Shown here piece after piece: positions 16,909-25,680 of a DNA stretch of 64,000 bases (position 1 is its first letter; every line of letters starts with the position of its first letter). Source of the stretch: CBDCUI01 sp965223115 (GTDB lineage: Bacteria; Pseudomonadota; Gammaproteobacteria; UBA4575); the NCBI GenBank assembly GCA_965223115.1, contig OZ244982.1:372001-436000 (forward strand), in the 5' to 3' direction. Position numbers and translations under genes: made by a program. The notes under the pieces are model-generated. The model saw nothing but the letters and a program-made list of their open reading frames with translations. It was not told where the DNA came from and did not search any database.

Positions 16909-19617
16909 ATGGTTGGGTGTTACACGGTTTCAAGTAAAAAATTTGTAACATTATTTTTCGTCTTATCACTTTTTGCTTTTTGTATCTTGCCACCAAATGC
17001 TTTTGCTGCAAGTTATGAATTTGAAGCAGATCTGATGATTGAGGACAGTGATGGGACCAGTTCACAAACTAAAAATGATACTGCAGCCAGTAGTGGCCAG
17101 TATTTTTTATATAATAGTAATGCAGTTGATGAGTTTGTTACCTTTTCGATCCCGGTCAATCCCAAAGGGGTTTATAGCTTGGATCTTCAATATCACCTCA
17201 GCCAATACCGTGGTACGTTTATCGTCGAAGTAGCAGATGAGCTGCTAGGTACTTATACGCAAATTGGAACAATGGACACCATCGTGAGTAGTGGAAGTAG
17301 TTTCCCTACCTTGTCTATGTCAACTACATTTCTTACAGCGGGGACGAAATACCTGCGTTTTAAAGCTACAGGAGCGGGCTCTGCCGGGAATGAAAAGATG
17401 GGCCTAGATAAAATTGATGTCGTCAAAACTGCCGATATTGCTGGTCCAGCAGAAAGGCAAGCAACAACATTCAACAGCAATACAGCGGGTGGTGGGATTA
17501 GTGTTAATGAGCCTTCTAATACAGCGCAAGGTGATTTATTAGTTGCGGTACAGGTTAACAACAAGTCAAGTGTTCCGAATCTAAATAGTGGTTGGACAAA
17601 TATTCAGTCAGGTGGAAATGGTGCCAATCGGCAACGTGTTTCCTACATAGTGCGAGGTTCTAGTGCACCGGACCTTACTTTTCCATGTGGACAATCTACC
17701 CATCCTTGTACGGTAAGTGTCACTCGTTATACGGGGGTAGACACGACGAATCCAATTCATGTTTCAGCTTTGCAAGGTGATGATGATACAAGTGACACCA
17801 CAGTAACTTGTCCTTCAGTTACGACGACTGTTGGTAACACACTTGTGCAGTATTATGAGACGGATCGCAAGAATGCTGGAGCGACGAGTTTTGCAACGGC
17901 AACCGTTGCGGAAGATATAAGTCCTTTGTCGGGGCAATCTATTACGCTAGGGGAAAAGACACAGGTCACTGCAGGGGCAACGGGAGCAGAACTTGCTACA
18001 AATACCGGCTCGGGTGCTGTGATGAATTGCACTACAGTGGCGATTACACCAACTGCTTCGAGTGGGAGTAACAATCCACCTACGGTAATGAATCCGGGTA
18101 GTCTGATGGATACGGAAGGTGACAGTGTAAGTTTACAGATTCAAGCTAGCGATCCGGATGCGGGTGACAGTTTGACGTACAGCGCAACGGATTTACCGAT
18201 TGGATTAAGTATTGATTCTAGCACAGGATTAATTAGTGGAACGGCCAGTACAGCGGACACCTATAACACGGTTATTACAGTAGCTGATGGGAATGGAGGG
18301 GGTGATAGTGCCTCCTTTACCTGGACAGTGAATGAGAATGTCGTTGCTGGCACTCCAGATTTCTATGTGGCGACAACAGGTTCAGATTCAAATAGTGGTT
18401 CACAAACTGCGCCACTCAAAACCTTGTCCAAGGCTGTCCAGCTAGCTTCAAATGGCGACATCATCAAGATGGAAGTGGGAGAATATGATTTAGGAAGCTC
18501 AGCGCTTACTATTTCTAAAAATCTTACAATAGTTGGAGTAGTTCCTGATGAAACTATATTAACGGGCAAAACAATTGATGTAGATACCGCGGTTGAGTTT
18601 TATAACTTAGGTTTTGATGATTTTAGTGCTCGTCAAGCCATTACTATTATTGGTAATAACGGCGATACCATTGATGGATTTCACGTTGAAAACTGCCATT
18701 TCACTGCTATGCGCGGTGGTATCAGGATGGATAACTTTGAGGGTAGTTTTATAAACGCTACGGTTAAGAACTCGCTGTTTAAAGATCTTACTCATACTGG
18801 TAAATCTGTTGTCGGAGTTTCTTTTGCTCACCAATCTAACAATGACGTAAAAGATATCTACATCATTAATAATAATTTTGATAATTTAGATTCAACAAAT
18901 AGTGGAGCTAGTGCGATTCGTGTAGGAGATAATTCTTCCCGTGACAATACGACAAATATTCATATTGAAGACAATGATATAAAAAATATTCATGCTAGTT
19001 GTGTGGATGATGATGGGGATGGAGAATATCCTCAAGCACATGGCATCAAAGTGTTTGGCGAATATGTAGATGTTCTCCGTAATACTGTAAAGGACCTAAA
19101 TGTTTGTCTTGATCATGAAGCAATTAATTTAAAGGCAAGTTATTCTCAAATTATTGATAATACTGTTCATAATGGTGGAGCTGTGAGCCAGGAAGGAGAT
19201 ATTCTTATCAAAGCAACATCTCCAGATATAAATGTTAACAATCTCATTAAGGATAACACCATTACTAATGATCTAGCCTATAGTCAAAGTCAATCTCGAT
19301 GGCGTCTAGCCAATGGCATTAATATTTATGGAGAGTCCATAATTCGCAATAATACTATTAGCAAGTATAACTGTAGATCAGGAATTCATAGTAATGGGCA
19401 ACAAGGTCAGAACGTTACCATAGATGATAATACGGTAGATTTATATGGTTGCCTATATGGAATTTCTCCTCGTAACAATGCCAATCCCGCCGTAATCACA
19501 GTAGAAGATAACACTATCAGATTTGACTCTACAGACGATGAAGTAGATGCTATCAATACGCAAGGTTCAGCAACTTATAATATAAATAACAATACGATTT
19601 GCTTTAGTTGTTTGTAG
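16909..19617 (+). CDS. Secreted multidomain protein with cadherin-like Ig domain and parallel beta-helix
   Basis: 902 residues. A signal peptide (LFFVLSLFAFCILPPNAFA) is cut near residue 33. Residues ~35-180 look like a carbohydrate-binding beta-sandwich. Residues ~185-390 form a beta-rich module with GDLLVAVQVNN and cysteine pairs (FPCGQSTHPC). Residues ~393-478 are an Ig/cadherin-like PIG domain (GDSLTYSATDLPIGLSID, GTASTADTYNT). From ~485 a DUF1565/pectate-lyase-like right-handed beta-helix runs to the end (DFYVATTGSDSNSGSQTAPL, then many N-N-x-I turns). It could bind or cut a polysaccharide; no catalytic residues can be named. No sortase, PEP-CTERM or autotransporter tail is seen. It is isolated, with no operon partner. 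Confidence 0.82.
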   Translation: MVGCYTVSSKKFVTLFFVLSLFAFCILPPNAFAASYEFEADLMIEDSDGTSSQTKNDTAASSGQYFLYNSNAVDEFVTFSIPVNPKGVYSLDLQYHLSQYRGTFIVEVADELLGTYTQIGTMDTIVSSGSSFPTLSMSTTFLTAGTKYLRFKATGAGSAGNEKMGLDKIDVVKTADIAGPAERQATTFNSNTAGGGISVNEPSNTAQGDLLVAVQVNNKSSVPNLNSGWTNIQSGGNGANRQRVSYIVRGSSAPDLTFPCGQSTHPCTVSVTRYTGVDTTNPIHVSALQGDDDTSDTTVTCPSVTTTVGNTLVQYYETDRKNAGATSFATATVAEDISPLSGQSITLGEKTQVTAGATGAELATNTGSGAVMNCTTVAITPTASSGSNNPPTVMNPGSLMDTEGDSVSLQIQASDPDAGDSLTYSATDLPIGLSIDSSTGLISGTASTADTYNTVITVADGNGGGDSASFTWTVNENVVAGTPDFYVATTGSDSNSGSQTAPLKTLSKAVQLASNGDIIKMEVGEYDLGSSALTISKNLTIVGVVPDETILTGKTIDVDTAVEFYNLGFDDFSARQAITIIGNNGDTIDGFHVENCHFTAMRGGIRMDNFEGSFINATVKNSLFKDLTHTGKSVVGVSFAHQSNNDVKDIYIINNNFDNLDSTNSGASAIRVGDNSSRDNTTNIHIEDNDIKNIHASCVDDDGDGEYPQAHGIKVFGEYVDVLRNTVKDLNVCLDHEAINLKASYSQIIDNTVHNGGAVSQEGDILIKATSPDINVNNLIKDNTITNDLAYSQSQSRWRLANGINIYGESIIRNNTISKYNCRSGIHSNGQQGQNVTIDDNTVDLYGCLYGISPRNNANPAVITVEDNTIRFDSTDDEVDAINTQGSATYNINNNTICFSCL

Positions 19618-19752
19618 TTGTAAATGGCCGATTAGTTTCGTTGGTACAAGTCACATGACTTTGACATAAGTAGTTCGTGTGAATAAAAAGATATTAAAAA
19701 TACTTTTTAATTCATGCGCAGTATCGAACAAAAACGCAAACATGAGAATTAC

Positions 19753-19828
19753 TGGCTCCCCGGGACGGGCTCGAACCGCCGACCTAGTGATTAACAGTCA
19801 CCCGCTCTACCAACTGAGCTACCGGGGA
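19753..19828 (-). tRNA. tRNA-Asn (GTT)
   Basis: A 76-base cloverleaf on the minus strand including the encoded CCA. The acceptor stem pairs TCCCCGG with CCGGGGA, the D arm has TAGCTCAGTTGGTAGAGC, the anticodon loop is CTGTTAA with anticodon GTT, and the T loop is GTTCGAGCC-like. It abuts a region with a phage-type Bro-N gene. Confidence 0.96.
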
Positions 19829-19888
19829 ATAGGGAAGCGGGAGATGGTAACGATCCCTATTATATCGGTCAACAACAATGTTGGTTAA

Positions 19889-20199
19889 GCATCTCTAGAA
19901 GCTAAATTCTAATAATAAATTTGTAGCGCAAGTGGGATATGTAGTGACTAACCGCTCGATACTGAATTCCTACCTTTAACGCTAAATTCGATTTTTCCAG
20001 TTCTTTTTTAGGTTCAGGCTTATAGGTCTGAATTTTGCGGGCCAGGTCTCTATTTCTTGAGTTAAACAAATTTTAGCTTCCAGATTGTCTGGCTGATAGT
20101 ACCAATAAGCGGCAATCATCGTCTGTAGGTCTTTGATCGCACTATAAATATTCCTTGAACACGGCACGAGTACGTGCATGACAACAAGGAGTTATACAA
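19889..20199. other. Intergenic region between tRNA-Asn and the Bro-N gene
   Basis: 311 bp. A minus-strand ORF of 65 codons at 19982-20179 (starts MHVLVPCSRN) is divergent from the Bro-N gene with a 20-bp gap; I do not recognise it and its reality is doubtful. No tRNA-Asn 3' duplication is seen here. Confidence 0.4.
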
Positions 20200-20580
20200 G
20201 TGGGAAACATATCGCTATTTGATTATGGCGGCTACAAGATAAGGATCGTCAAGGAAGAGACCGGTGAGCCATGGTTCGTTGCTGCGGATATTTGCCGCTG
20301 TTTAGGGCTGGCAATCAATAAACGTACAGGTAAACCCAATGTAACGGTTGCCACACGTTCCCTAAGTGATGAGCAAAAGCGTAAGTACCGTATTGATACG
20401 CCTGAGAATCCCAAGAACCCATGGATCGATATGATGATATTGTCTGAAGATGGCATGCATAAAATGCTACGCATCTCGGACAGCATTGATATACAACGGT
20501 TTAAACAACATGTGCAACGCGAAGTGTTGCCAGGTTTTTCTAATGGTGGATCACCCACCATGCGTGCCAGCCAAGGCTAA
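20200..20580 (+). CDS. Bro-N domain protein (phage-type)
   Basis: 126 residues, essentially only a Bro-N DNA-binding domain: ISLFDYGGYKIRIVKEE, GEPWFVAADICRCLGL, then MMILSEDGMHKMLRIS and a C-terminal FKQHVQREVLPGF. Bro-N proteins are common in phages and prophage remnants; here the usual C-terminal domain is missing, so it may be a remnant or a stand-alone regulator. Start is GTG 20200 with AAGGAG about 10 bp upstream. Position next to a tRNA gene suggests an old integration; no integrase is present. Confidence 0.8.
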   Translation: MGNISLFDYGGYKIRIVKEETGEPWFVAADICRCLGLAINKRTGKPNVTVATRSLSDEQKRKYRIDTPENPKNPWIDMMILSEDGMHKMLRISDSIDIQRFKQHVQREVLPGFSNGGSPTMRASQG

Positions 20581-20614
20581 ACTAGCCTTAAAATAGAACC
20601 CACCAAGATTAAAC

Positions 20615-20647
20615 ATACCGATTCCACCATATAGGTGGAATCGGTAT
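20615..20647. terminator. Bidirectional intrinsic terminator
   Basis: Perfect 14-bp inverted repeat ATACCGATTCCACC / GGTGGAATCGGTAT with a 5-base loop, between the convergent Bro-N and aminotransferase genes. T-rich sequence follows on both strands, only modestly on the minus strand. Confidence 0.8.
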
Positions 20648-20650
20648 TTA

Positions 20651-21829
20651 TTAAAGCTTTTTAAATCTGGCTACAGCTTCTTGAAGCACTTCCATGCTTG
20701 TCGCAAAAGAAATGCGTATATGATTGGGTGAACCGAATGCAGTGCCCGGAACTACTGCCATTCCTGTTTCATTAAGCAAATACTCAGCAAACTCAACGTC
20801 ATCCGAAACACTGTCGATTCTATTAATTAAACCTTCAATGTTAGGGAAACAATAGAAAGTTCCATCGCAGGGTAGGCAATGAACCCCGTCAATTTCATTT
20901 AACGCATTAACGATATAATTATGGCGTTCTTCGAAAGCCTTACACATTTCAGTTACACAACTTTGTTCGCCGGTTAATGCTGCTTCAGCTGCAGCTTGTG
21001 AAATCGAACTAGGATTAGAAGTGCTTTGCGATTGTATCTTTGTCATCGCCTTAATGATTGTGCTCGGTCCTGCCGCATAACCAATGCGCCAACCTGTCAT
21101 GGAATATACTTTCGATACTCCATTTAATACTACGGTACGATCTTTGAGCGATGGTGTAGTGTTTAAAATATTTACGAACTTTTGCCCACGAAACATGATG
21201 TGCTCATAAATATCATCGGTAATGATTTGAACATGCGTATGCTTTTCAAGCACCTCTCCTAACGCACCTAACTCATCCTGACTATAGGCAATGCCCGAAG
21301 GGTTAGAAGGACTGTTAATGACGAATAATTTAGTTTTTTCGTTGATGTGCTTTTCCAAATCGTTCGCTGTGATTTTGCATCGATTTTCAACTTTGCTCGG
21401 AATAATTACAGGCTTGCCATCCGCTAGTAGTGCCATATCTGGGTAGGACACCCAATAGGGTGCAGGAACGAGGACTTCATCGTCCGTATTTAATAAGGCC
21501 TGACATAGATTATAAAATACTTGTTTACCGCCATTGGAAACCATGATTTCATCAGGCTCATAGCTCAGTTGATTGTCACGCCTAAACTTATCGATAATGG
21601 CCTGTTTTAAGGAAACCGTACCAGGGACAGGCGTGTATTTGGTTTTGCCCGCTTGCATCGCAGCTTGGGCCCCTTCCTTAATAAATTCTGGCGTATCGAA
21701 ATCTGGCTCCCCTGCGGCTAAATTCAAAATATCGCCACCTTCGGCACGTATTTGATTTGCACGTGCAGTTATAGCTAAAGTGACAGAGGGTTTAACGCGT
21801 GCTACGCGATCAGCAAGTGGACTGTTCAA
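20651..21829 (-). CDS. Aspartate/aromatic aminotransferase, class I fold type I
   Basis: PLP enzyme transferring the amino group of aspartate (possibly also prephenate) to 2-oxoglutarate. Marks in order: NLAAGEPDFDTPEFI, KTKYTPVPGTVSLKQAI, PAPYWVSYPDM, INSPSNPSGIAYS, ITDDIYEHI, the PLP lysine in NGVSKVYSMTGWRIGY, and RISFATSMEVL. This is the 1-gamma/1-beta AspC-like type of Bacillus and alphaproteobacteria. The open frame runs on to 21973 and into uvrB; the start is placed at TTG 21829 (MNSPLADRV), which has AGGA eight bases upstream and gives 392 residues, the family length. Divergent from uvrB. Confidence 0.92.
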   Translation of the reverse strand: MNSPLADRVARVKPSVTLAITARANQIRAEGGDILNLAAGEPDFDTPEFIKEGAQAAMQAGKTKYTPVPGTVSLKQAIIDKFRRDNQLSYEPDEIMVSNGGKQVFYNLCQALLNTDDEVLVPAPYWVSYPDMALLADGKPVIIPSKVENRCKITANDLEKHINEKTKLFVINSPSNPSGIAYSQDELGALGEVLEKHTHVQIITDDIYEHIMFRGQKFVNILNTTPSLKDRTVVLNGVSKVYSMTGWRIGYAAGPSTIIKAMTKIQSQSTSNPSSISQAAAEAALTGEQSCVTEMCKAFEERHNYIVNALNEIDGVHCLPCDGTFYCFPNIEGLINRIDSVSDDVEFAEYLLNETGMAVVPGTAFGSPNHIRISFATSMEVLQEAVARFKKL

Positions 21830-21922
21830 AAGAGCGATTCCTGTTTTGGTTTTCGGTTTATTAAAAAGTGGATACTCTACAGTGGCACATTGTCCTGCGG
21901 GAACTTTCAATAAGAGATAATT

Positions 21923-23953
21923 GTGACGGATAATTTTCAAATTGACACCAAGTTTGCACCTGCAGGGGACCAACCTGGTGCAATCAATGCACTCATTGAG
22001 GGCCTAAATGATGGTTTGGCCCACCAAACCCTATTGGGTGTCACCGGCTCAGGCAAAACTTTCACTATTGCCAATGTCATCGAGCAGGTACAGCGACCGA
22101 CTATTATTTTGGCTCCAAATAAAACGCTGGCAGCGCAGCTATATGGTGAGATGAAAGATTTTTTCCCCAGAAATGCTGTGGAGTATTTCGTTTCTTACTA
22201 TGACTACTATCAACCTGAAGCCTATGTGCCGTCCAGTGACACTTTTATAGAAAAGGATGCCTCGGTAAATGAACATATAGAGCAAATGCGTTTGTCGGCA
22301 ACCAAAGCCTTATTTGAGCGCCCCGATACCATCATCGTGGCGACCGTTTCAGCTATATATGGTCTGGGTGACCCCAAAGCCTATCTTGGTATGGTTATGC
22401 ACTTGGATCGTGGTGATCGAGTCGATCAGCGTAAATTATTAAGAAGGCTTGCAGAACTGCAATATAGCCGTAACGATTTTGAGTTACGTCGTGGCACCTT
22501 TCGTGTGCACGGTGAGGTGATTGATGTACATCCTGCCGAGTCGGAGCGTGAGGGAATTCGTATAGAGTTATTTGATGATGAGATCGAAAACTTAAGTTAT
22601 TTTGATCCCTTGACAGGAGAGCTCATCCGTAAAGTTCCTCGGTTAACCATTTATCCCAAAACGCACTATGTAACGCCACGTGAAATTTTATTGAATGCAA
22701 TAGAACAAATTAAAGAAGAACTAAAAGAACGTCTTGAAGAATTAAATACAGCCAATCGCTTGGTAGAAGCACAAAGGTTAGAACAGCGCACTAGGTTTGA
22801 TTTGGAGATGATTCAAGAGATTGGCTATTGTGCCGGCATTGAAAACTACTCACGTTATTTATCGGGCCGTGCTGCAGGTGAGCCGCCTCCTTGTCTTTTA
22901 GACTACTTACCCAATAATGCACTGATGGTAATGGATGAAAGCCATGTGTCCGTTCCACAATTTGGTGGCATGTACAAAGGCGATCGTTCACGTAAAGAAA
23001 CACTGGTTGAATATGGCTTTAGATTGCCATCGGCATTGGATAACCGACCTCTAAAGTTTGAAGAGTTTGAAGCCCTTGCGCCACAAATGATCTATGTTTC
23101 AGCAACACCGGGTCCTTATGAGGCGGAAAAATCTGACGCTGTAGCAGAACAAGTCGTACGCCCAACAGGATTGGTGGACCCAGAAATTGAAGTACGACCT
23201 GTAGCCTCTCAAGTAGACGACTTACTTTCTGAAATCAATGAACGTGTCGAATTGGGTGAACGTGTGTTGGTGACTACGCTTACCAAACGTATGGCTGAAG
23301 ATCTCACTGAATATTTAGCCGATCATAATGTGCGTGTGCGTTATCTACATTCAGATATCGATACAGTTGAGCGAGTAGAAATAATAAGAGGATTACGTAA
23401 AGCAGACTTTGATGTGTTAGTTGGAATTAATTTATTGCGTGAGGGATTAGATATTCCCGAAGTTTCTTTGGTTGCAATTCTGGATGCCGACAAAGAAGGT
23501 TTTCTGCGCTCAGAACGGTCGCTTATTCAGACTGTAGGGCGTGCAGCGAGGCACCTTAATGGGAAAGCGATTATGTATGCAGATCAAATTACTGGATCTA
23601 TGCAACGTGCTATCCAAGAAACCGAGCGTAGACGTGAGAAGCAGCTTGTCTTTAACAAAGAACATGGCATCACACCGAAAGGAATTAAAAAGAAAGTTGC
23701 AGACATTATGGAAGGTGCGCGTAAATTACCTTACGAATATGATTTGGGTAAAACGCGTGCCAGAGTGGCAGAAGATGTCATTGAATATTCACGCATGAGC
23801 CCTGAACATGGCATGAAAAAGGTCAAACAGCTCGAACAACAAATGTATGAACATGCTAAGAATCTTGAATTTGAAGAAGCTGCGAAGATAAGAGATGAAA
23901 TCATCCGCTTAAAAGATATTATCTTAGGTAAACCTGAGATGAAGGCGAGTTGA
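21923..23953 (+). CDS. uvrB: UvrABC system protein B
   Basis: Damage-verifying helicase-like subunit of nucleotide excision repair. 676 residues, close to E. coli UvrB. Walker A GVTGSGKT at residues 39-46, the beta-hairpin region YYDYYQPEAYVPSSDTFIEKD-type block near residue 95, the Walker B-like MVMDESHVSVPQ, helicase motif V/VI GINLLREGLDIPEV and QTVGRAARH, and the C-terminal UVR coiled coil (residues ~635-670) that binds UvrC. Start GTG 21923. No LexA box was found by eye in the 93-bp gap to the aminotransferase. Confidence 0.98.
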   Translation: MTDNFQIDTKFAPAGDQPGAINALIEGLNDGLAHQTLLGVTGSGKTFTIANVIEQVQRPTIILAPNKTLAAQLYGEMKDFFPRNAVEYFVSYYDYYQPEAYVPSSDTFIEKDASVNEHIEQMRLSATKALFERPDTIIVATVSAIYGLGDPKAYLGMVMHLDRGDRVDQRKLLRRLAELQYSRNDFELRRGTFRVHGEVIDVHPAESEREGIRIELFDDEIENLSYFDPLTGELIRKVPRLTIYPKTHYVTPREILLNAIEQIKEELKERLEELNTANRLVEAQRLEQRTRFDLEMIQEIGYCAGIENYSRYLSGRAAGEPPPCLLDYLPNNALMVMDESHVSVPQFGGMYKGDRSRKETLVEYGFRLPSALDNRPLKFEEFEALAPQMIYVSATPGPYEAEKSDAVAEQVVRPTGLVDPEIEVRPVASQVDDLLSEINERVELGERVLVTTLTKRMAEDLTEYLADHNVRVRYLHSDIDTVERVEIIRGLRKADFDVLVGINLLREGLDIPEVSLVAILDADKEGFLRSERSLIQTVGRAARHLNGKAIMYADQITGSMQRAIQETERRREKQLVFNKEHGITPKGIKKKVADIMEGARKLPYEYDLGKTRARVAEDVIEYSRMSPEHGMKKVKQLEQQMYEHAKNLEFEEAAKIRDEIIRLKDIILGKPEMKAS

Positions 23954-24035
23954 CTATTGTCTAATTTGGATTGACTGTCCCAAGAAATAAGGGATTTAAA
24001 AGCTTATATTATCTAGTTGTATTCATTCAGTTAAA

Positions 24036-24053
24036 GGGGTATTATAATACCCC
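24036..24053. promoter_or_regulatory. Perfect 18-bp palindrome with embedded -10 box, likely operator
   Basis: GGGGTATTA followed by its exact reverse complement TAATACCCC. The centre contains TATAAT (24043-24048). It ends nine bases before the ATG of a gene whose N-terminus is a winged helix-turn-helix, so autorepression by that protein is plausible. No ideal -35 at 17 bp; TTGTAT at 24017 is spaced 20 bp. Confidence 0.65.
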
Positions 24054-24062
24054 AATTACTGT

Positions 24063-24635
24063 ATGAATGTATTTATGGCTACTTTAGACCATATCTTTAA
24101 TAAAACGCAGCGCCGTCTGATGAGCTTGCTGTTTATGAATCCAGATAAATCATTCTATACCAATGAGCTTATACAACTTATTGGTACCGGTACTAGTACA
24201 GTCACAAATGAACTTAAGCAATTTAGAGAGTCTGGAATTCTTGCAATTGAAAAAAAAGGAAATCAAATTCATTACCAAGTAAATGTGAATAGTCCGATTT
24301 ACCCAGAACTAAAGAATCTTGTAAAGAAAACGTTTGGTTTGACAGAGTTATTCAAAGAAGCGTTGTCTCCTGTGCGAGATAAAATTAATAAAGCATTTAT
24401 TTATGGGTCTTTTGCAAGTGGCACGGAAAATGCGCAAAGCGATATTGATTTAATGATTGTCACAGATCAGCTTTCATGGGAGCAAGTTATTGATCATATT
24501 GATGGTTTAGATGAAGAGATAATGCGCAATATCAATCCAACTATTTATAGTACAAAAGAATTTAACGAAAAATTAGATCATGATCATTATTTCATTAGTA
24601 AAGTTATGAGTCGTCCGCAAATTGAATTGATTTAA
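24063..24635 (+). CDS. Winged-HTH + MNT nucleotidyltransferase (antitoxin of MNT-HEPN module)
   Basis: 190 residues in two parts. Residues ~8-85 form an ArsR-like winged helix-turn-helix (RRLMSLLFMNPD, TNELIQLIGTGTSTVTNEL, wing GNQIHYQVN). Residues ~105-190 are a minimal nucleotidyltransferase with the exact GSX10DXD motif: G115-S116 and D127, D129 (IYGSFASG ... SDIDLMIV). In MNT-HEPN systems this type AMPylates and silences the HEPN toxin; here the fused HTH would add DNA-binding autoregulation through the palindrome upstream. A second ATG at 24075 is possible. Its stop overlaps the next gene's start (TAATG). Confidence 0.85.
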   Translation: MNVFMATLDHIFNKTQRRLMSLLFMNPDKSFYTNELIQLIGTGTSTVTNELKQFRESGILAIEKKGNQIHYQVNVNSPIYPELKNLVKKTFGLTELFKEALSPVRDKINKAFIYGSFASGTENAQSDIDLMIVTDQLSWEQVIDHIDGLDEEIMRNINPTIYSTKEFNEKLDHDHYFISKVMSRPQIELI

Positions 24636-25060
24636 TGAGCGACAATTTAAAAAATTTATCCAAGTTGAACCCACCTCGGTTATATCGAGAATCTAGTTTC
24701 GAAGAAGAAGTAGATAATTATATCCAAAGTGGCACAGAACGATTAAACGATGCAAAAAACACCAGCTTAAGTTTAAACAGTCGCTTTACACTTGCGTACG
24801 ATGCTTGTTTTTCATTTGCTTATGGCGCACTTAGAAGGAACCATTATCGTGCGAACAAAAATGTGCAAGGGCACCGAATTACAGTTATTCAAACCCTTGA
24901 ACATACGCTTGATATAGATAAGAGGAAATGTGTTGTAGTCAGTAATGCACATATAAAACGAAATGGTATGGAATATGAAGGATATGCAGAGATTAGTGAA
25001 ACTCTCGTTGATGAGTTAATTGAAATTGCTGAATTAGTTAAAAGTAAACTTAAGCGTTGA
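24635..25060 (+). CDS. HEPN-domain protein (putative toxin partner)
   Basis: 141-residue all-helical protein translationally coupled to the MNT gene. RLNDAKNTSLSLNSRFTLAYDACF and ALRRNHYRANKNVQGHR form the core helices; a KRNGMEYEGYAE segment near residue 110 resembles the RNxxxY motif of HEPN proteins that lack a clean Rx4-6H. RNase activity is therefore uncertain: the best Rx(n)H candidate is RANKNVQGH, with seven intervening residues. HEPN toxins of this class cut RNA or tRNA; that is family knowledge, not shown here. Confidence 0.78.
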   Translation: MSDNLKNLSKLNPPRLYRESSFEEEVDNYIQSGTERLNDAKNTSLSLNSRFTLAYDACFSFAYGALRRNHYRANKNVQGHRITVIQTLEHTLDIDKRKCVVVSNAHIKRNGMEYEGYAEISETLVDELIEIAELVKSKLKR

Positions 25061-25227
25061 TTCACTATGTTATTTGATCAGGATAAAGTAAGGAATCATG
25101 TTAATGAAGTAGCTATGCTTCTAAGTATGAGTGCTTGGTTGTGAGTTTTTTTAATAGAGCAAGATAATATAGATAATTAGCAGGTATCGAATTTTTCTGT
25201 TCTATGCTAATTTCATACATTGATACT

Positions 25228-25304
<77 letters not shown>

Positions 25305-25449
25305 GTTTCCCTTTTGAAGTCAATAATTTAAATAACCTTAAACTTATTGCTGAGATAAACTTAAGATAAACTCGGTTTGTCTCAAACTGAAATTACTATT
25401 AAGTCCGAAAATGAACCTTTTTGTATTTCAATGACTTGTTTTCTTAAAT

Positions 25450-25512
25450 GCGTAGCACAGACTGAAATATATTAGAGCGCTACCCTGAAATATAATAGTA
25501 GGTCTAATTCGC
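25450..25512 (+). pseudogene. Degenerate tRNA-Val-like copy
   Basis: GCGTAGCACAG..., TTAGAGCGCTACCCTGA..., and TAGTAGGTCTAATTCGCT align in order with the D arm, anticodon stem and variable/T-arm region of tRNA-Val 150-220 bp upstream, but with insertions and no intact anticodon or acceptor stem. It cannot fold as a tRNA. Confidence 0.6.
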
Positions 25513-25680
25513 TTAACAAACTGTTCAATAATGTAAGATTTGTAATTCGTATGTATTGGTGTTTTGAATTTAAATGACACTTATGATCACAAAGTAGAGT
25601 AAATAAATATCGTGATGGAAATTATAGTCGTGTAAATTTCTTTATTTATTAAGACGTATATGTAAAAAATTAAAAATAGT

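Noticed and set aside
19679..19888. 69-codon plus-strand ORF containing SPGRARTADLVINSHPLYQLSYRG
   Set aside because: It is the reverse complement of tRNA-Asn read as protein, a common artefact; no ribosome binding site.
21830..21973. Longer N-terminus for the aspartate aminotransferase
   Set aside because: It would run into the uvrB coding region; the family N-terminus fits TTG 21829 with a ribosome binding site.
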